Part shown: positions 1 to 6,951 of the stretch, in pieces
How positions within the stretch are numbered: the first letter of the stretch is position 1
Layout of the letters: every line of letters begins with the position of its first letter
DNA from: Streptomyces sp. NRRL S-646
Lineage (GTDB): Bacteria > Actinomycetota > Actinomycetes > Streptomycetales > Streptomycetaceae
Assembly (NCBI RefSeq): GCF_000720765.1
Contig: NZ_JODC01000015.1
Span: 255,288 to 319,287 of the forward strand
Length of the DNA stretch: 64,000 nt
Reading direction: 5' to 3'
Notes under the pieces: model-generated
The model's input: only the letters and a program-made list of their open reading frames with translations
Database searches by the model: none
Told to the model about the DNA's origin: nothing
Made by a program: the position numbers and the translations under genes

Positions 1-46
1 TCGGCGTGCACGACGGCCTCTCGGTGAACGAATCAGCCGGGAAACG

Positions 47-86
47 AATCAGCCGGTGACCCTGTTCCCAGGGTCACCGGCTGATT
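47..86 (-). terminator. Hairpin terminator downstream of tRNA-His
   Basis: A perfect 18-bp inverted repeat (47-64 and 69-86) around the 4-base loop TTCC lies just past the 3' end of the leftward tRNA gene. The 10-mer AATCAGCCGG of its left arm also occurs directly repeated at 31-40. Nothing else is identifiable in bases 1-46; they may be the edge of a neighbouring gene. Confidence 0.8.
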
Positions 87-92
87 ACTCAG

Positions 93-166
93 GGTGAGTG
101 ACGGGACTCGAACCCGCGACATCCTGGACCACAACCAGGTGCTCTACCAGCTGAGCTACACCCACC
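93..166 (-). tRNA. tRNA-His (GTG anticodon)
   Basis: Read on the minus strand, this folds into a full cloverleaf. The acceptor stem is GTGGGTG/CACTCAC, the D arm contains AGCTGGTA, the anticodon stem is CCTGG/CCAGG with loop TTGTGGT (anticodon GTG), and the T loop is TTCGAGT. A G lies at position -1 (base 166) opposite the discriminator C73 (base 93), the histidine identity feature. The 3' CCA is not encoded. Confidence 0.97.
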
Positions 167-269
167 ACGACCGGCGGTCTACTTCGTGGTTTTCCGACCG
201 GCCGAGAAAAAGTGTACAGGGTCCGAAGGGGTGCTCGCGCACGCCTTTTGCGGTGCCCCCTCAGGGTCC

Positions 270-872
270 TTACTCCGCAGGCAGGACGTGCTTCGCGGCG
301 ATCGACCTGGCGGTGTCGGAGTCGGGGCCGGGCTGCGGCACGAAGATCGCCTCGCGGTAGTAGCGCAACTCCGCGATGGACTCGCGGATGTCGGCGAGGG
401 CGCGGTGGTTGCCGTTCTTCTCGGGGCTGTTGAAGTAGGCCCGCGGGTACCAGCGGCGGGCGAGCTCCTTGACGCTCGACACGTCGACGATCCGGTAGTG
501 CAGATAGTCCTCCAGCGTCGGCATGTCGCGGAGCAGGAAGCCACGGTCGGTGCCGACCGAGTTGCCGCACAGCGGGGCCTTGCCGGGTTCCTTGACGTGT
601 TCGCGGACGTAGGCGAGGACCTGTTCCTCCGCGTCGGACAACGTCGTGCCGCCGGCGAGTTCGTCCAGCAGCCCGGACGCGGTGTGCATCTGACGCACCA
701 CCTCCGGCATCGTCTCCAGTGCCTTGGACGGCGGACGGATGACGATGTCCACACCCTCACCGAGGATGTTCAGCTCGGAGTCGGTGACGAGGGCGGCCAC
801 CTCGATGAGAGCGTCGTCGGACAGCGAGAGGCCGGTCATCTCGCAGTCGATCCACACCATGCGATCGTTCAT
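270..872 (-). CDS. orn: Oligoribonuclease
   Basis: This 200-residue protein is a DEDDh-family 3'-5' exoribonuclease that degrades short RNA oligonucleotides, including the pGpG left after c-di-GMP breakdown, in the cytoplasm. The first DEDD motif is at the start (WIDCEMTGL, with D9 and E11), and the last one is near the C-terminus (HRALADIRES). Length and layout are normal for the family. It lies downstream of adpA on the same strand, but a strong hairpin (940-975) separates them, so any co-transcription would need read-through. In S. coelicolor this gene (ornA) affects growth and sporulation. The ATG start at 872 follows a weak AGGGTGG site. Confidence 0.97.
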   Translation of the reverse strand: MNDRMVWIDCEMTGLSLSDDALIEVAALVTDSELNILGEGVDIVIRPPSKALETMPEVVRQMHTASGLLDELAGGTTLSDAEEQVLAYVREHVKEPGKAPLCGNSVGTDRGFLLRDMPTLEDYLHYRIVDVSSVKELARRWYPRAYFNSPEKNGNHRALADIRESIAELRYYREAIFVPQPGPDSDTARSIAAKHVLPAE

Positions 873-939
873 GCGACCACCCTAAGGCTGGCGCCCGCAA
901 AATCGGCCCCTCGGGTGTTCGAGGAGCAGGGGTACGGGG

Positions 940-975
940 AGAGGGGGCGGGTGGCCTCGGCCACCCGCCCCCTCT
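940..975 (-). terminator. Rho-independent-type hairpin after adpA
   Basis: A perfect 17-bp GC-rich inverted repeat (940-956 and 959-975) lies 6 bases beyond the adpA stop codon. There is no U-tract, as is usual in Streptomyces. It should separate most adpA transcripts from orn. Confidence 0.75.
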
Positions 976-981
976 ACGCCG

Positions 982-2217
982 TCACGTACCGCTGCGCTGC
1001 CCCGGCAGGCTCGCCCGGCTCGTCACATAGGCCTCGCGGCCGTTCTCCGCCGCGGCCGCGGCGGAAAGCGACGGACCCGATCCGACGGCACTCGCCGCAG
1101 CGCGACGGCTCTGCAGCGGAACCGGCCCCTCCGGATGCAGCAGGGGCGCAGGCCCCGGCGCCCCGGCCGTACCCTCCACGTCGGCCGGCTTGTCGCCCTG
1201 CGGACGGCGAGCGCGGTACGCGGCACGGTAGGCGGCAGGAGACGACCCCAGCTGACGGCGGAAGTGGCCGCGCAGGGCCACCGGCGAGCGGAAGCCGCAG
1301 CGGCCCGCGACCTCGTCCACCGAGTAGTCCGACGTCTCGAGCAGGCGCTGCGCCTGCAGCACCCGCTGGGTGATCAGCCACTGCAGCGGGGCGCTGCCGG
1401 TGAGCGAGCGGAACCGGCGGTCGAAGGTGCGCCGGCTCATGTACGCACGCGCGGCGAGGGTCTCCACGTCGAACTGCTCGTGGAGGTGCTCCAGCGCCCA
1501 GGCGACGACCTCCGCGAGCGGGTCGGCGCCGATCTCCTCCGGTAAAGACCGATCGAGGTAGCGCTCCTGACCGCCCGAGCGGCGCGGCGGTACGACCAGA
1601 CGCCGGGCCAGTGCGCCCGCCGCCTCGTTGCCGTGGTCCGTCCGCACGATGTGGAGACAGAGGTCGATTCCGGCCGCCGTACCGGCGGAGGTGAGCACGT
1701 CGCCGTCGTCGACGAAGAGCTCTCTCGGATCGACGTGCACCGACGGGTAGCGCTTGGCCAGCGTCGGTGCGTACATCCAGTGTGTGGTCGCGGGGCGGCC
1801 GTCCAGGAGTCCCGCCGCCGCCAGTACGAAGGCGCCGGTGCACAGCCCGACTATGCGGGCGCCCTCCTCGTGTGCCCGGCGCAGCGCGTCGAGCGCCTCC
1901 TCCGGCGGCGGAGACGTGATCGAGCGCCAGGCCGGCACGACGACCGTGCCGGCGCGCGATATCGCCTCCAGGCCATGTGGCGCGGTGAGTTCCAAGCCCC
2001 CTGTGGTCCGCAGCGGGCCTTCCTCGCCGCCGCACACCAGCAGTCGGTAGCGCGGTACGCCGGCGTCCTGGCGGTCGATCCCGAACACCGACAGCGGTAT
2101 GGAACTCTCGAAGATGGGGCCGCCGCTGAACAGCAGCACCGCGACGATCTCCTTGCGGCGTCGCCCGGAAAGCTTCCGGGCCGCGGCTTCCGGCGCGGCA
2201 GTGGAGTCGTGGCTCAT
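982..2217 (-). CDS. adpA: AdpA, AraC-family developmental master regulator
   Basis: A 411-residue transcription factor with a DJ-1/PfpI/ThiJ-like dimerisation domain at about residues 25-190 and an AraC-type double helix-turn-helix domain at about 235-335 (YMSRRTFDRRFRSLTG, then GFRSPVALRGHFRR). The tail after about 345 is low-complexity and rich in Ala and Pro. AdpA (BldH in S. coelicolor) activates genes for aerial growth and antibiotic production. Codon 225, between the two domains, is TTA, which makes translation depend on the rare bldA tRNA. The order with orn downstream and a small membrane protein gene upstream is conserved in Streptomyces. ATG at 2217 was chosen as start; its upstream region is long and probably regulatory. 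Confidence 0.96.
   Translation of the reverse strand: MSHDSTAAPEAAARKLSGRRRKEIVAVLLFSGGPIFESSIPLSVFGIDRQDAGVPRYRLLVCGGEEGPLRTTGGLELTAPHGLEAISRAGTVVVPAWRSITSPPPEEALDALRRAHEEGARIVGLCTGAFVLAAAGLLDGRPATTHWMYAPTLAKRYPSVHVDPRELFVDDGDVLTSAGTAAGIDLCLHIVRTDHGNEAAGALARRLVVPPRRSGGQERYLDRSLPEEIGADPLAEVVAWALEHLHEQFDVETLAARAYMSRRTFDRRFRSLTGSAPLQWLITQRVLQAQRLLETSDYSVDEVAGRCGFRSPVALRGHFRRQLGSSPAAYRAAYRARRPQGDKPADVEGTAGAPGPAPLLHPEGPVPLQSRRAAASAVGSGPSLSAAAAAENGREAYVTSRASLPGQRSGT
1543..1545 (-). promoter_or_regulatory. TTA leucine codon in adpA (bldA-dependent)
   Basis: Codon 225 of adpA reads TTA, checked by frame from the start at 2217. TTA is very rare in Streptomyces genes and is read only by the bldA tRNA, giving known translational control of adpA. 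I noticed no other in-frame TTA codon in the genes checked, but the check was not exhaustive. Confidence 0.93.
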
Positions 2218-2595
2218 ACTGCTAAGCCCCCCTCGGTGGTCGCGGCTCCTCGGTTGTGTCGCTCCTGCACGTTTCCCCTCGGTCCTGCACGAGTCCCCCG
2301 CCGTAAGACGTCAAGATCGAATCTACTGTGTCGCGTGGTGCCGGTGTGAGCCAGTTCGGCAACCGGCACATTGTCGACATGGCAACTTGGCGTGAAGCAT
2401 TCGATCACGAAGCGTTGCACTCGCGGGCCGTGCAGGGAAGTGCGCCTTGTCGCAGTGGCCAATCCACGTAGGGTGCGCGGGGTCCCCGAGCCCCTTTCTC
2501 TGCAGGTGGAACGGGGGTTGGGGGGTGGTCGGGGCAAGGGATGCGCAGTGTCCGGAAGTTGGCTGAAAAGCGTCGGACGCGTGCGCGGAAACCGG
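2218..2595 (-). promoter_or_regulatory. Long upstream region of adpA
   Basis: This 378-bp non-coding stretch precedes adpA. Long leaders with several promoters and AdpA/gamma-butyrolactone-receptor control are known for adpA orthologues. On the plus strand, TGGCGTGAAG (2388-2397) matches the AdpA consensus TGGCSNGWWY at 9 of 10 positions and could mediate autorepression. No ORF here looks coding. Confidence 0.5.
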
Positions 2596-2928
2596 TCAGC
2601 CGACCGGTGTACTTCCCCCAGTGTGACGCCTGCCTCTGTGAGCACCCGTGCCGCTCCTGTGATGGCGGCCCCGGCGGGACGTGTGATCCTCGCTCGGCGG
2701 GCGGGCCGCCACGCGCTCGGACTGGCGCAGCAGCAGCCGGCACACCGCGGTGACGGCGGCGAGGCCGAGCGCCGTGCCCGCGGCGCCGGCGAGCGAGGTG
2801 CCGTACCAGAGAAGGACCACGGGGACGAGGACGCAGCTGAACGCCGCCCAGCGGACGACATCGGTCACGGTGTCCTGGGGCGGGGCGGTCGCGCGGGGAG
2901 TCTCGGGGGTGAGGTGCGGTCCGGACAT
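2596..2928 (-). CDS. Small two-helix membrane protein
   Basis: The predicted 110-residue protein has a short polar N-terminus, two hydrophobic segments (about residues 25-43 and 47-65) and a basic His/Arg/Gly-rich tail, so it is probably an integral membrane protein with a cytosolic tail. I do not recognise a family. The ATG at 2928 has a good GGGAG ribosome site 5 bases upstream. It lies upstream of adpA on the same strand but is separated by the 378-bp adpA promoter region, so it is probably its own transcript. The hydrophobic half and ribosome site support a real gene; the Arg-rich tail is less certain. Confidence 0.6.
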   Translation of the reverse strand: MSGPHLTPETPRATAPPQDTVTDVVRWAAFSCVLVPVVLLWYGTSLAGAAGTALGLAAVTAVCRLLLRQSERVAARPPSEDHTSRRGRHHRSGTGAHRGRRHTGGSTPVG

Positions 2929-3104
2929 GCGTGCTCCCTGGGGGCCTGGGTCTCGGTGTTCAACGCGTGTTCGACCGGGCGGTCACTGTACGCGGGTCGC
3001 CGCCGGCCCCCGGGGCAAGTGAACCCTGTGCAAACCGCCTGTACAGCGCAGCAACCATTGCGTTACGGGCGCCCCTCGTGCATGCTCCCTGGAACCCCCA
3101 CGAC

Positions 3105-3143
3105 GGGGGTCCCCCTGCTCGCGCGAAGCCGAGAGCGGGGGAG
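3105..3143 (+). repeat. Streptomyces-type GC-rich intergenic hairpin repeat (copy 1)
   Basis: The element begins GGGGGTCCCCC, continues with a TGCTCGCGCGAAGCC-like centre, and ends GAGAGCGGGGGAG. A reverse-oriented relative is inside the inverted-repeat element at 38641-38806. I know this family as common between Streptomyces genes. The surrounding gap (2929-3299, 371 bp) otherwise holds the divergent promoters of the membrane-protein and UspA genes; I see no other feature in it. Confidence 0.6.
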
Positions 3144-3299
3144 CGGGCGGGATCTGGGCTAAGGAGGCGTGCCGCCGTACCCTTGGGGGTATGGGGTTGG
3201 GAAGATGATTCCCGGACACAGCTCCGCCGCACATGCTGCATCCGTCAGCGAGTTCCGCTCGCGGGCCCTCCCATAAAGGATCAAAACGCCGAGACAGCC

Positions 3300-3827
3300 A
3301 TGGCCGGTCACGAATTCTTCGAACCCGCGGACCGCAAGCGCCCCGTCGCCGACCCCACGGCGGCCGAGCCCCAGGCGGCCGAAGAGCCACGCCATTCCTG
3401 CGATCCAGCCTTCAAGCACGGCGTGGTCGTCGGCTTCGACGGCTCCACGTCCAGTGAGCGCGCCCTCGCCTACGCGATCGGCATGGCCCACCGTTCCGGA
3501 TCGGCCCTGATCATCGTGCACGTCGCCAACCGGCTGCCCACCACGGTGTGGGCCGGCTGCGAGCCACCGGTCTTCGTCGACGTGCCGGACCACCGCACCG
3601 AGGTGCTGGGGCTCGAGCTCGCCTGTGCGGACTATCTGGCCGAGGTGCCCTGGATCCTGGTCGAGCGCGGCGGCGACATCTGCCACGAACTCGAAGAGGT
3701 GGGGCGGGAGTACGAGGCGGACGCGATCGTCGTCGGCTCCACGCACGGCATCGTGGGACGGATTTTCGGCTCCGTCGCGGGGCGGCTCGCCAAGCGGGCG
3801 AAGCGGCCCGTCGTTGTCATTCCGTAA
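3300..3827 (+). CDS. Universal stress protein (UspA family)
   Basis: The 175-residue product has a single Usp domain after a polar N-terminal extension of about 40 residues. The nucleotide-binding features are present: VVVGFDGSTSSERAL at the first strand and GSTHGIVGRIFGSVAGRLAKRAKRPVVVIP at the end (G-2x-G-9x-G-S type), so it probably binds ATP and acts in the stress response. The open frame extends far upstream of 3300, but the domain needs only the ATG at 3300, which has a weak GAGA site; an AAAGGA lies too far upstream (3275-3280). It appears monocistronic. The exact role of individual Usp paralogues is not predictable. Confidence 0.85.
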   Translation: MAGHEFFEPADRKRPVADPTAAEPQAAEEPRHSCDPAFKHGVVVGFDGSTSSERALAYAIGMAHRSGSALIIVHVANRLPTTVWAGCEPPVFVDVPDHRTEVLGLELACADYLAEVPWILVERGGDICHELEEVGREYEADAIVVGSTHGIVGRIFGSVAGRLAKRAKRPVVVIP

Positions 3828-3977
3828 CTCCTCGTTCTCCCAGGTGAGATGCGATCCGGGAACGGTCTCCCTCCTTTGTGCAGCGCGCAAATCTACTCGC
3901 GCGTAGAGGTGTTTGTGCCTTTGTGAAGGGCATATATCGGTCACCGCACAACTGCACATGCATGAAGGGAGCCCGCC

Positions 3978-4544
3978 GTGGACAACGACGTCTCCGCGGG
4001 AAGCGGAACCACTACCGTGGTCGGCCGACTCGCCCTGGGTATCACCCTGTTGGCGTTCGGACTCGGATACACCGACGTGATCAATGGCGTGTCGGCCGCT
4101 GACGCCGTCTCACTGGCCCACTACGTAGGCGGCGTTGCGCTCTTCGTCGCCGGACTTCTCGCCTTCCGCGACGGTGACTCCGTCAACGGGACGGCGTACT
4201 CGGCGCTCGGCGCCCTCTGGTTCACCTGGGCCGTGACGGCCGGCAACTCGATGTCCGCCAACGCGACGGGGCTGTTCCTGGCCCTGTTCGCCCTCGTGGC
4301 CCTGACGTTGACCCTCGCGGGCGGGGATCAACTCACGCAGGGTACGTACGGGTTGTTCTTCGTCTCCCTGGCGCTTCTCGCCATCGCGCAGTTCGCGACG
4401 AGCGGGTCGATTGCGAAGGTGGGCGGTTGGTTTGCCGTGGCCGCCGGGGCGGTTGCCTGGTATGCGGCTACTGCGGCGCTGGCTCACTGGCCGACGGTGC
4501 TTCCGCGGCGTGCTGCCGGTCGGGGCGTGACGGCCACCGGCTAG
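3978..4544 (+). CDS. GPR1/FUN34/YaaH-family membrane transporter
   Basis: A 188-residue protein with about six transmembrane helices. It resembles the acetate/succinate transporter family (GPR1/FUN34/YaaH, SatP) in layout: paired helices with short polar loops, LALGITLLAFGLGYTD at the first helix, and an ALGALWFTWAV segment. The canonical NPAPLGL-like motif of SatP is degenerate here, so the substrate is uncertain. The GTG start at 3978 follows a strong GAAGGGAG site. It converges with glmS, and a shared hairpin (4588-4625) lies between them. Confidence 0.8.
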   Translation: MDNDVSAGSGTTTVVGRLALGITLLAFGLGYTDVINGVSAADAVSLAHYVGGVALFVAGLLAFRDGDSVNGTAYSALGALWFTWAVTAGNSMSANATGLFLALFALVALTLTLAGGDQLTQGTYGLFFVSLALLAIAQFATSGSIAKVGGWFAVAAGAVAWYAATAALAHWPTVLPRRAAGRGVTATG

Positions 4545-4587
4545 CTGCGCAGGCTGGGGGGTTGGGCGGCTCCCCGGCGCATATGGG

Positions 4588-4625
4588 CGGACCCCCCGTG
4601 CTTGGTGGCAGCACGTGGGGGTCCG
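4588..4625. terminator. Bidirectional terminator between convergent genes
   Basis: A 15/16-bp inverted repeat with one bulge (4588-4602 and 4610-4625) and a 7-base loop sits between the convergent YaaH-type gene and glmS. Confidence 0.75.
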
Positions 4626-4641
4626 TCATGTTGTTTGGCCT

Positions 4642-4683
4642 CTGCAGGCCGGTGGGGGTTGCTCGCGCAGTTCCCCGCGCCCC
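4642..4683 (-). repeat. Intergenic repeat GGGGCGCGGGGAACTGCGCG (copy 1)
   Basis: This 42-nt element, read on the minus strand, matches the copy at 17197-17238 at about 36 of 42 positions by eye, with the first 21 bases identical. It is a recurrent Streptomyces intergenic motif. This copy lies in the 3' region of glmS, next to a terminator. Confidence 0.7.
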
Positions 4684-4700
4684 AACGGTCGAAGGGGCCG

Positions 4701-6518
4701 CTACTCGACCGTTACCGACTTTGCGAGGTTCCTGGGCTTGTCGATGTCCCGCCCGAGGGCCAAGGCCGTGTGGTACGCGAGGAGTTGGAGGGGGATGCCC
4801 ATCAGGATGGGGTCCAGTTCGTCCTCGTTCTTCGGGACGACGATCGTCTCGTCGGCCTTCTCCTCGTGCTGGTGGGCCACCGCGAGGATGCGGCCGCTGC
4901 GGGCCTTGATCTCCTCCATGGCGGCGCGGTTCTTCTCCAGGAGGTCGTCGTCGGGGACGATCGCGACCGTGGGGAGGGCCGGCTCGATGAGGGCCAGGGG
5001 GCCGTGCTTGAGCTCGGAGGCCGGGTAGGCCTCGGCGTGGATGTACGAGACCTCCTTGAGCTTGAGGGAGGCCTCGCGGGCGACCGGGTAGCCCCGGACG
5101 CGGCCGATGAAGAGCATCGAGCGGGCGTCGGCGTACTGCTCGGCCAGCTTCTTGATCTCCTCCTCCCGCGCCAGGATCTCGGTGATCTGGGCGGGGAGCT
5201 TGCGCAGCCCCTCGATGATCCGCTTGCCGTCGCGGACCGAGAGGTCGCGGGTGCGGCCCAGGTGCAGGGCGAGCAGGGCGAAGGCGACCGTGGTGTTGGT
5301 GAAGCACTTCGTCGAGACGACGCAGACCTCGGGGCCCGCGTGGACGTAGATGCCCGCGTCCGCCTCGCGGGCGATCGCCGAGCCGACCACGTTCACGATG
5401 CCGAAGACCCGCGCGCCCTTGCGCTTCAGCTCCTGGACGGCCGCGAGGACGTCGTAGGTCTCACCGGACTGGGAGACGGCCACGTAGAGGGTGTCGGGGT
5501 CCACGACCGCGTTGCGGTAGCGGAATTCGGATGCCGGCTCGGCGTCCGCGGGGATGCGGGCCAGCTCCTCGATCATCTGGGCGCCGATCATGCCCGCGTG
5601 GTACGAGGTGCCGCAGCCGAGGATCTTCACCCGGCGGATCTGGCGGGCCTCCCGGGCGTCCAGGTTGAGGCCGCCGAGGTGCACGGTGGAGAAGCGGTCG
5701 TCGATGCGGCCGCGCAGCACGCGGTCCACGGCGTCGGCCTGCTCGTGGACCTCCTTGTGCATGTACGTGTCGTGGCCGCCCATGTCGTACGAGGCGGCCT
5801 CCCACTCCACGGTGGTGGGCTCCGCCGTGGTGCGGGTGCCCTCCGTCGTGTAGGTGCGGAAGTCGTCGGCCTTGAGGGTGGCCATCTCGCCGTCGCCGAG
5901 AGTCACTATCTGCCGCGTGTGGGCGACCAGGGCGGCGATGTCCGAGGCGACGAACATCTCCTTCTCGCCGATGCCGAGGACCACCGGGGAGCCGTTTCGG
6001 GCCACCACGATCCGGTCCGGGAAGTCGGCGTGCATCACGGCGATGCCGTACGTCCCCTCGATGACCCGGAGGGTCTCGCGGACCTTCTCCTCCAGGGACT
6101 CGGCCTGGGAGCGGGCGATGAGGTGGACGAGCACCTCGGTGTCCGTCTCGGAGAGGAACTCGACGCCGTCCGCCTCCAGCTTGCGGCGCAGGTCGGAGGC
6201 GTTGTCGATGATGCCGTTGTGGACGACGGCGACCTTGCCCTCGGCGTCCAGGTGCGGGTGCGCGTTCACGTCGGAGGGGGCGCCGTGGGTGGCCCAGCGG
6301 GTGTGGGCGATGCCGGTCGTGCCCTTGAAGCGGGCCGGGACCTTGGCCTCCAGGTCGCGGACCCGGCCCTTGGCCTTGACCAGCTTCAGGCCGGCCGTCT
6401 TGGGGGACGTCACGACGATGCCGGCCGAGTCGTAGCCGCGGTATTCGAGCCGCTGCAGGCCCTCCAGCAGGAGGGGGGCCACGTCACGTTTCCCGATGTA
6501 TCCGACGATTCCGCACAT
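4701..6518 (-). CDS. glmS: Glucosamine-6-phosphate synthase (glutamine-fructose-6-phosphate aminotransferase, isomerising)
   Basis: The 605-residue enzyme makes glucosamine-6-phosphate from fructose-6-phosphate and glutamine, the first step towards UDP-GlcNAc for peptidoglycan. The N-terminal class II glutaminase domain begins MCGIVGYIGKRD, so Cys2 is the nucleophile. Two SIS sugar-isomerase domains follow, with CGTSYHAG and SQSGETYD in the first, and the C-terminus ends in the usual PRNLAKSVTVE. Length is normal. The ATG is preceded by an AT run (TACGTATATAT), and the AGGA site is 12 bases away, overlapping the TAG stop of the upstream small gene, so the two genes are probably co-transcribed. 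In S. coelicolor the syntenic copy is the second glmS. Confidence 0.97.
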   Translation of the reverse strand: MCGIVGYIGKRDVAPLLLEGLQRLEYRGYDSAGIVVTSPKTAGLKLVKAKGRVRDLEAKVPARFKGTTGIAHTRWATHGAPSDVNAHPHLDAEGKVAVVHNGIIDNASDLRRKLEADGVEFLSETDTEVLVHLIARSQAESLEEKVRETLRVIEGTYGIAVMHADFPDRIVVARNGSPVVLGIGEKEMFVASDIAALVAHTRQIVTLGDGEMATLKADDFRTYTTEGTRTTAEPTTVEWEAASYDMGGHDTYMHKEVHEQADAVDRVLRGRIDDRFSTVHLGGLNLDAREARQIRRVKILGCGTSYHAGMIGAQMIEELARIPADAEPASEFRYRNAVVDPDTLYVAVSQSGETYDVLAAVQELKRKGARVFGIVNVVGSAIAREADAGIYVHAGPEVCVVSTKCFTNTTVAFALLALHLGRTRDLSVRDGKRIIEGLRKLPAQITEILAREEEIKKLAEQYADARSMLFIGRVRGYPVAREASLKLKEVSYIHAEAYPASELKHGPLALIEPALPTVAIVPDDDLLEKNRAAMEEIKARSGRILAVAHQHEEKADETIVVPKNEDELDPILMGIPLQLLAYHTALALGRDIDKPRNLAKSVTVE

Positions 6519-6532
6519 ATATATACGTAGTC

Positions 6533-6826
6533 CTAGCCGTAGACGATGCGGCGCAACTGCCTGAGCGTAAGCTCCGGCGGTGCGACCGCCCGGTATTTCA
6601 GGTCCGCCTCGATCCGTTCGAAGATCTCCGTGTTCACCAGGCCCTGGGCCTGCAGTTCGCGGTGGCGGCGACGGACGTACTCCACGGTCGTCTCGTCGAA
6701 GTAGGCGAGCACGTCCTGGATCACCCGCAGTGCCTCGCCCCTGCTGAGGGGCGTGGACCGCGTCAGGTGATCAACAAGTTCGTCGTGCACCCGGTAGATC
6801 CTGAGGTACCGGAGGCCGTTTCGCAA
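6533..6826 (-). CDS. Conserved small protein of unknown function upstream of glmS
   Basis: The predicted protein is basic and mostly helical (LRYLRIYRVHDELVDHLTRST, then EALRVIQDVLAYFDETT and LRQLRRIVYG). I recognise it as a conserved Streptomyces protein without a known function. The open frame begins at an ATG at 6931 (132 residues), but the first 35 residues look non-coding and carry a palindrome at 6833-6848, so I place the start at the TTG at 6826 (97 residues). A GTG at 6790 with AGGA 8 bases upstream is another possibility. It ends 14 bases before glmS, which suggests an operon and perhaps a link to amino-sugar supply. Confidence 0.65.
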   Translation of the reverse strand: MRNGLRYLRIYRVHDELVDHLTRSTPLSRGEALRVIQDVLAYFDETTVEYVRRRHRELQAQGLVNTEIFERIEADLKYRAVAPPELTLRQLRRIVYG

Positions 6827-6832
6827 GAATCC

Positions 6833-6848
6833 TGCCCGATATCGGGCA
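6833..6848. promoter_or_regulatory. Perfect 16-bp palindrome TGCCCGATATCGGGCA
   Basis: It lies between the likely starts of the divergent small-protein/glmS operon and the phosphoesterase gene. A perfect dyad of this size in the promoter position suggests a repressor operator. It does not match the DasR consensus. Confidence 0.5.
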
Positions 6849-6951
6849 AGGGGCCTGTTGCGGCTCTTTGGTGTTCTTATGAACCTCTGTTTGCAGACTG
6901 TCCATCCTGAGTCTTGTGCCCCGTCGTTCATGTGGACGAGTTTCAGACGTC

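Noticed and set aside
2931..3299. Upstream extension of the UspA frame
   Set aside because: It passes through an intergenic hairpin repeat and is not similar to the Usp domain.
4602..6530. Long open frame of 642 codons on the plus strand opposite glmS
   Set aside because: It is the antisense shadow of glmS; the sequence is low-complexity Gly/Val/Asp typical of high-GC reverse frames.
6926..6950. Possible PHO box before the phosphoesterase gene
   Set aside because: GTTCATG and GTTTCAG at 10-11 base spacing only loosely resemble the GTTCACC repeats, and they would overlap the uncertain start codon.
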